38,722 nucleotides of DNA, taken from positions 1-38,722 of the forward strand of contig JABDGW010000025.1 in NCBI GenBank assembly GCA_013285855.1, in the 5' to 3' direction. Below are positions 34,064-38,722 of the stretch, one piece after another (within the stretch, counting starts at the first letter, position 1; the number at the start of each line of letters is the position of its first letter). The translations under genes and the position numbers were made by a program. This DNA is from Bacteroidota bacterium (GTDB taxonomy: Bacteria; Bacteroidota; Bacteroidia; Chitinophagales; Chitinophagaceae). The notes under the pieces are model-generated. The model had not been told where the DNA came from. It did no database searches and saw only the letters and a program-made list of their open reading frames with translations.

Positions 34064-35188
34064 TTACTTCCCGGAAGATTGTTGCATTTTTGGCGAAACT
34101 GTATGTATCACACTACTGTCTCTTAATTTCTGCACACCATCTGTTACAATTATATCTCCGGCCTGCAAACCGTTTTGAACTATCACCATTCCATTTATTT
34201 TATTGCCTAATACAACCTTCTTTTGCAAAGCAATTGTATCGTGAACCTGGTACACAAAATATTCACCCAATTGTTCTGCAACACATTTATAAGGTATGAT
34301 GATAGTGTTTGGTGAACTCTTGTTTTCTACCTGCACATTAGCGGTTGCGCCCACTTTTAGCATCTTTTCAGCATTAGGAAAAATTATTCTTGCCCGTATT
34401 GTTCCGGTGGTTGCATCAACTGCACGATCAAGAAAACTTATATAACCTGGATAGGGATAAATGCTGCCGTCAGGTAATGTAACGGTAAATGTTGAATCAG
34501 TTTTTGAAGCGCTTTTAAGAAGATTGGTAAACTTAGGAATCAATGTTTGATCAATTGCAATATCAGCAGCAATAGGATCATCTGTTGAAACTGTATTTAA
34601 TAATGTTTGCGGATAAACTGATGTTCCAACTTTAACCTGCGAAATCCCGATAGTGCCATCTATAGGCGAATAAATTGTTGTATATTTTAAATTGGTTTGT
34701 ACGGCCTGCACATTTGCCTGAGCAGCGGCAACCTGCATTTTTGCAGCATCAAGATCTGCCAAGGCATTGTCAACAGTTTGTGACGCAATAGCATCATTTT
34801 TTTGTAGCTCAACATAACGGTCAGCATTTTTCTGCGCTTTTACAAGATTGGCTTTTGAAACATCTACGTTTGCTATTGCCTGGTCATAGGTGCCCGCATA
34901 TTGCTGCGCATCTATCGAATATAATTTTTCTCCCTTGCGTACATGATCTCCATCTTTAAAAAATACGCCGGTAATATTGCCTGATACCTGTGGCTTTATA
35001 TCAACCTGAACTAATGCAGTTATAGTGGCAGGATAATTATCATAATAAACAGTGCTGCCTTCTTTTACTGTATCAATGTTTACATTAACTGCGGGAGGCG
35101 CCGCTTGTTGCTGGCTGTTATCTTTTTTACCGCAGGAAAGTGCGGTTATCAAAATAAAAAATAAAAATATTCGTAGTAAAGTTTTCAT
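34064..35188 (-). CDS. RND efflux periplasmic adaptor (AcrA/MFP family)
   Basis: A 374-residue membrane-fusion lipoprotein linking permease and outer-membrane channel. The lipobox is ITALSC with Cys19. The barrel-sandwich/lipoyl part reads VDIKPQVSGNITGVFFKDGDHVRKGEKLYSID, followed by a coiled hairpin rich in Ala/Gln (about residues 85-160; ANVQAVQTNLKYTTIYSPIDGTIG). The beta-barrel and membrane-proximal parts follow. It lies 3 bp downstream of the TolC-like gene and upstream of the permease. Length and motif set are normal. Confidence 0.95.
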   Translation of the reverse strand: MKTLLRIFLFFILITALSCGKKDNSQQQAAPPAVNVNIDTVKEGSTVYYDNYPATITALVQVDIKPQVSGNITGVFFKDGDHVRKGEKLYSIDAQQYAGTYDQAIANVDVSKANLVKAQKNADRYVELQKNDAIASQTVDNALADLDAAKMQVAAAQANVQAVQTNLKYTTIYSPIDGTIGISQVKVGTSVYPQTLLNTVSTDDPIAADIAIDQTLIPKFTNLLKSASKTDSTFTVTLPDGSIYPYPGYISFLDRAVDATTGTIRARIIFPNAEKMLKVGATANVQVENKSSPNTIIIPYKCVAEQLGEYFVYQVHDTIALQKKVVLGNKINGMVIVQNGLQAGDIIVTDGVQKLRDSSVIHTVSPKMQQSSGK

Positions 35189-35191
35189 ACG

Positions 35192-36508
35192 TTAATAAGT
35201 TAATGTTCCTAATGCTTTTTCTACATCAAGCTTACTGCTTAAAACTTCATACAAAGCGTTCAGATAATTTACCTGCGTTGTGCGCAAATCACTTTCAGCC
35301 ACTATCACTTCCAAATAAGTTTTTACACCAGCTTTGTATTGTAAATAAATTGTGTTGTACACATCATTTGCCAAATCAAGATTATCATGCTGTACATAAA
35401 AATCATTCAATGCAGTTTTATAACTGGCAAGCGATTCCTGATATTCTGTTTGAATAGAATCTTTCAAAGATTGAAAATTGTATTGCAATCTGTCTAACTG
35501 AAGATTGGCGCTTTTAATTTCCCAGGTGCGTTTGCCGCCCTGGAAAATTGGAAAGCCTAAGGTTAAACCAATATAGGATGATGGAAAACTTGTATTGTAC
35601 AATTTTCCAAAATCATTATTGCTATATGTAAGATTATAATTGCCATAAGCTGATAAAGTTGGAAGAAACTCCCATTTATAATACTTCACATTTTCCTGCA
35701 AAAGGCTTTGTTGTGTTTGAAGGATTTTATACTCAATACGGGTTGTATAATTTACGTTTTGCAGCGTATCAAGATAAATATTGCTTTCCAGCCTGGAACT
35801 ATCATACAATAAATTAAATGATGAGTCCTGCGGATAACCCATATAAAATTTCAACACAGAAAACTTTGCCGTTAAATCATGCTCATATTGTTTGCGCTCG
35901 GCAACAGAATTGTTTAATGAAATCTGTGCCCGTTTATAATCGGTCTTATCAACAATGCCCGCTTTGTATTGATTATACGCATCCTGAACACTTCTTGATA
36001 AACGTGCAATATCCTGATCAACCAGTTTCATCTGTGAACGCGAAAGCAACACACTATAAAAAGCTTTGCTTACATTAAGCACGGTATATATCTTATTGTT
36101 TTCTGTTATCTGCTTTGCCTGCGTTCTTACATTTCCGGCAGTGTGGCTTGCCAGCAAAACATCAGGATTAAAAATGTTTTGTGTTGCAGAAAAATAAGCA
36201 GTTGAAAAATTTTCAGTGGCAAGCGGTGTAGCTGTTCCACCTGTAAACCGCTGCACCTGAAAATAATGCTGCAGTGTGTAGTCAAGATTTATTTGCGGGT
36301 ACCAATCTGCCAGTCTTGATTTTATTTCTGCATTTACAATTTGTTCATCCAGCAGCGATTTATTTACATCGGGCTGATGCTTCAAAGCATATTGCACACA
36401 CTGCTCCAGCGTTGCATCAGTAAGAATTGAATCCTGCTTTTGCTGCCCTTTTACCAATGTGATAAAAAAAATAAAACTCAAAAAAAAGATAACCAGGTGT
36501 TTGCTCAT
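35192..36508 (-). CDS. TolC-family outer-membrane efflux channel
   Basis: An outer-membrane factor of 438 aa with a signal peptide (ending near LVKGQ). Its TolC-like helices alternate with beta-strand segments, for example QINLDYTLQHYFQVQ and GNYNLTYSNNDFGK, and GLTLGFPIFQGGKRTWEIKSANLQ is the characteristic end of the second repeat. It is the first gene of the operon. The 211-bp spacer upstream is divergent with the acyl-CoA ligase gene and holds AAGCTT-CTA-AAGCTT, a small palindromic structure that might be an operator. No regulator gene is adjacent. Confidence 0.94.
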   Translation of the reverse strand: MSKHLVIFFLSFIFFITLVKGQQKQDSILTDATLEQCVQYALKHQPDVNKSLLDEQIVNAEIKSRLADWYPQINLDYTLQHYFQVQRFTGGTATPLATENFSTAYFSATQNIFNPDVLLASHTAGNVRTQAKQITENNKIYTVLNVSKAFYSVLLSRSQMKLVDQDIARLSRSVQDAYNQYKAGIVDKTDYKRAQISLNNSVAERKQYEHDLTAKFSVLKFYMGYPQDSSFNLLYDSSRLESNIYLDTLQNVNYTTRIEYKILQTQQSLLQENVKYYKWEFLPTLSAYGNYNLTYSNNDFGKLYNTSFPSSYIGLTLGFPIFQGGKRTWEIKSANLQLDRLQYNFQSLKDSIQTEYQESLASYKTALNDFYVQHDNLDLANDVYNTIYLQYKAGVKTYLEVIVAESDLRTTQVNYLNALYEVLSSKLDVEKALGTLTY

Positions 36509-36719
36509 ATAACCTTAAGCTTCTAAAGCTTTTCATTTAAAGCAATAAACATGCAATAAATTATAAGCGGGGTAAAGGCAAAAATAATAAATGAAATTAA
36601 CCAGTTGTTTAATTATTATTTAGCAAGAGTTGGAAGAAAATAATTTAATAGTTAAAATTATTGGTAAACGGCCATTCCTCAAATGTTGTATTTTTATTTT
36701 TTAACGATTGATATAATTC

Positions 36720-38507
36720 ATGGAAATAAAACGCCTTTTTGATTGTATTGAGCACCAGTTGCACCATTTCCCAAAACCCGATATGTTTAATGCTAAAGTG
36801 AATGGTGAATGGATACATTACAGCACTGAAGAAGTAAAAAAAATTGTTGATGAATTTAGTGCCGGTTTAATTGAGCTTGGTGTAAGTGCAAATGATTTTA
36901 GTGATGAAGGAACAGATAAAATTGGCATCATTAGCAACAATCGGCCGGAATGGATGTTCACAGATTTAGCAGTGCAGCAAATAGGTGCTGTGCTGGTTCC
37001 GCTTTATCCTACTACAGGTATCAATGAAATACAGTTTATTTTAAATGATGCGCGTATTCAATACATGTTTGTAAGCAGCAAGGATTTATTTGATAAAGTA
37101 AACAGTATTAAAGCTGCTGTTCCATCTTTAAAAAAAATATTTTCTTTTGATGAAATTGAAAGTGCTGATCATTGGAGTGTTGTTTCGGCATTGGCAACTG
37201 AAACTTCAAAACAAAAATTGAACGAAATAAAAAATTCAATTTCTCCGGAAAATCTTGCAACAATTATTTACACTTCCGGTACTACAGGAACACCAAAAGG
37301 CGTAATGCTTACACATAAAAATATTTATACTGATGCAATACTTTCCAAGGAAAGTTTTCCTTTTATTGATGCGCCATATAAAGTATTGAGCTTTCTGCCG
37401 CTAAATCATATTTATGAAAAATGCGTAACCTATGTCTATCTTTTTAGCGGCAATGGTATTTATTATGCTGAAAGTTTAGAGACCATCGGCGCCAACTTAA
37501 AAGAAATAAAACCTGATGGCTTTACAACTGTGCCGCGTTTGCTTGAAAAAGTCTTTGAACGTATTATGACAACCGGCAGCCAACTTAAAGGCATTAAAAA
37601 AAACTTATTTTTTTGGAGTGTAAAGCTTGCTGAAAAATTTGGAACGCCGGAAGCAAATTCAATATTATATAAAATACAATTAAGCATTGCAAATAAGCTT
37701 GTGTTTAGTAAATGGAGAGAAGCGCTTGGAGGGAATATAAAATTTATAATTACGGGCGGCGCTGCCTGCCAGGTAAAATTGCTGCGCATATTTAATGCAG
37801 CAAAAATTCCGGTGTATGAAGGTTATGGACCAACAGAAAACAGCCCCGTGATTTCAATAAGCCGGTGGCGCGATCTGGAAGGTTCTATGATTGGAACTGT
37901 AGGCCCGGTTATTAACGGAATAGAAGTAAAACTTGCTGACGATGGAGAAATTTGCGTGAAAGGCACAACAGTGATGAAAGGTTATTATAAGCGCCCTGAC
38001 CTTACGGCAGAAACAGTTATTGATGGCTGGCTCCACACTGGCGATATTGGTGTTTGGGTGAATAATAAATTTTTAAAAATCACTGACCGTAAAAAAGAAA
38101 TGTTTAAAACAAGCGGCGGAAAATATGTTGCGCCGCAGGCTTTGGAAAATATATTTAAAGGCAGCCCTTTTATTGAACAAATAATGGTAATTGGTGAAGG
38201 CAGAAAATTTGTAAGCGCTTTAATTGTGCCTTCTTTTAGTTATTTAAAAACATGGATGCAGTTACATAATATATCTTTTACAACCAATGAAGCTGCTGTA
38301 AAAAATCCTGAAGTAATAAAAAAATATACTGCTGTAATTGAGGAGATCAACAAGCAGTTTAACCACGTAGAACAAATAAAAAAGTTTGAACTACTGCCTG
38401 CAGAATGGAGTTTGGATACCGGTGAAATGACGCCGAAAATGAGCCTGAAAAGAAAAGTGGTAATGGAGAAATTCAGAGATGTGATTGAAGGAATTTATAG
38501 TGCATGA
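36720..38507 (+). CDS. Long-chain fatty acid--CoA ligase
   Basis: An AMP-forming acyl-CoA synthetase (595 aa) that activates long-chain fatty acids for degradation or lipid synthesis. The ATP-binding P-loop-like motif is TIIYTSGTTGTPKGVM. The central block VYEGYGPTENSPVIS and the hinge/core region GWLHTGDIGVWVNNKFLKITDRKKEMFKTSGGKYVAPQ carry the acyl-AMP and CoA contacts, and the C-terminal domain ends with catalytic-region lysine-rich sequence (TPKMSLKRKVV). It fits the bacterial FACS/FadD15-like branch. It is followed by a strong bidirectional terminator. Confidence 0.95.
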   Translation: MEIKRLFDCIEHQLHHFPKPDMFNAKVNGEWIHYSTEEVKKIVDEFSAGLIELGVSANDFSDEGTDKIGIISNNRPEWMFTDLAVQQIGAVLVPLYPTTGINEIQFILNDARIQYMFVSSKDLFDKVNSIKAAVPSLKKIFSFDEIESADHWSVVSALATETSKQKLNEIKNSISPENLATIIYTSGTTGTPKGVMLTHKNIYTDAILSKESFPFIDAPYKVLSFLPLNHIYEKCVTYVYLFSGNGIYYAESLETIGANLKEIKPDGFTTVPRLLEKVFERIMTTGSQLKGIKKNLFFWSVKLAEKFGTPEANSILYKIQLSIANKLVFSKWREALGGNIKFIITGGAACQVKLLRIFNAAKIPVYEGYGPTENSPVISISRWRDLEGSMIGTVGPVINGIEVKLADDGEICVKGTTVMKGYYKRPDLTAETVIDGWLHTGDIGVWVNNKFLKITDRKKEMFKTSGGKYVAPQALENIFKGSPFIEQIMVIGEGRKFVSALIVPSFSYLKTWMQLHNISFTTNEAAVKNPEVIKKYTAVIEEINKQFNHVEQIKKFELLPAEWSLDTGEMTPKMSLKRKVVMEKFRDVIEGIYSA

Positions 38508-38543
38508 ATAAACAAGCGCTTTTATGTATTGTTGATGTTAAAT

Positions 38544-38577
38544 AAAAAAGCTTTCCAATTTTGAGGAAAGCTTTTTT
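38544..38577. terminator. Bidirectional Rho-independent terminator
   Basis: A perfect 13-bp inverted repeat pairs AAAAAAGCTTTCC (38544-38556) with GGAAAGCTTTTTT (38565-38577), with an 8-nt loop. The A and T runs work as U-tracts in either direction, serving the acyl-CoA ligase gene and the convergent OmpA-family gene. Confidence 0.92.
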
Positions 38578-38582
38578 ATTAT

Positions 38583-38722
38583 TTATTGCTGCTGATTTTG
38601 TTCAAGCAACTTATACAATTCATCAAGGTTCGGTGATAAAATAATTTCTGTACGGCGGTTATGTGCACGGCCTTCAGGCGTACTGTTTACATCAACAGGA
38701 TCGTACCAGGCGTGGCCTGATG
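38583..38722 (-). CDS. OmpA/MotB-family C-terminal domain, 5' part cut by window edge
   Basis: The last 45 codons plus stop of a gene that continues beyond the window; the reading frame starts at 38720 within the window. The end reads SGHAWYDPVDVNSTPEGRA, then HNRRTEIILSPNLDELYKLL with a Gln-rich tail. The EGRAHNRRTEIIL string is the conserved end of the OmpA-like peptidoglycan-binding domain. The protein would be an envelope-anchored protein tying outer or inner membrane to peptidoglycan. The rest of its domains are unseen. Confidence 0.87.
   Translation of the reverse strand, partial: SGHAWYDPVDVNSTPEGRAHNRRTEIILSPNLDELYKLLEQNQQQ

Noticed and set aside
1..38722. CRISPR array, tRNA or rRNA genes, transposases, phage genes
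   Set aside because: I looked through all intergenic spaces and found no direct-repeat array, tRNA-like fold or recognisable mobile-element protein.

Overview
The window is AT-rich chromosomal DNA from a member of the Bacteroidota, most likely a Chitinophagaceae-type organism. This rests on the kinds of genes present (DUF4369/TlpA lipoproteins, CarboxypepD_reg-like proteins, RicT next to holB, PadR next to a double PspC protein, DUF6364/PIN pairs). It also rests on the near absence of Shine-Dalgarno sequences and on repeated matches to the Bacteroidota -7 promoter element TAnnTTTG. The genus is an inference. The window is gene-dense and mostly housekeeping. There is no rRNA, tRNA, CRISPR array, transposase or phage gene that I could recognise.

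Layout. Positions 1-3112 (all minus strand) hold the 5' part of a diacylglycerol/undecaprenol kinase, a two-helix extracytoplasmic protein, a small winged-helix regulator paired with a membrane protein, and a TlpA-like lipoprotein. Positions 3231-7660 (minus) hold gatB, ricT and holB. ricT and holB are separated by a 312-bp spacer containing an inverted repeat. murF and a DUF983 protein (7762-9560, plus) are followed by a minus-strand PIN/DUF6364 toxin-antitoxin pair with a palindrome in its promoter, and a secreted GH78 alpha-L-rhamnosidase (10325-12715, minus).

Positions 12810-16426 form a tight plus-strand operon: GH3-type acyl-adenylating enzyme, TMEM175-type channel, FabG-type reductase and beta-carbonic anhydrase. 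msrB lies convergent to it. adk, asnS, a membrane-embedded patatin-like lipase, padR plus a double PspC protein (ending in a clear terminator) and a chromate transporter follow. nadD and a lone feoA run on the minus strand.

ybeY, a CAP-domain secreted protein and mnmG (26938-29940) form the part I find most interesting. Two near-consensus parS (ParB-binding) palindromes bracket the CAP gene, one of them directly upstream of mnmG (gidA), a gene that is often near oriC. The window closes with a CarboxypepD_reg-like protein, a complete tolC-acrA-acrB type RND efflux operon (minus), a long-chain acyl-CoA ligase, a perfect 13-bp bidirectional terminator and the 3' end of an OmpA-family gene.

How they fit together. 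Several genes serve envelope building (murF, dgkA, patatin, OmpA, RND efflux, GH78). Others serve translation and RNA maturation (gatB, asnS, ybeY, mnmG) and replication or nucleotide metabolism (holB, adk, nadD). I did not find a convincing wholly new multi-gene system. The best leads are the parS pair, the TA operator, the inverted-repeat spacer and the membrane patatin.
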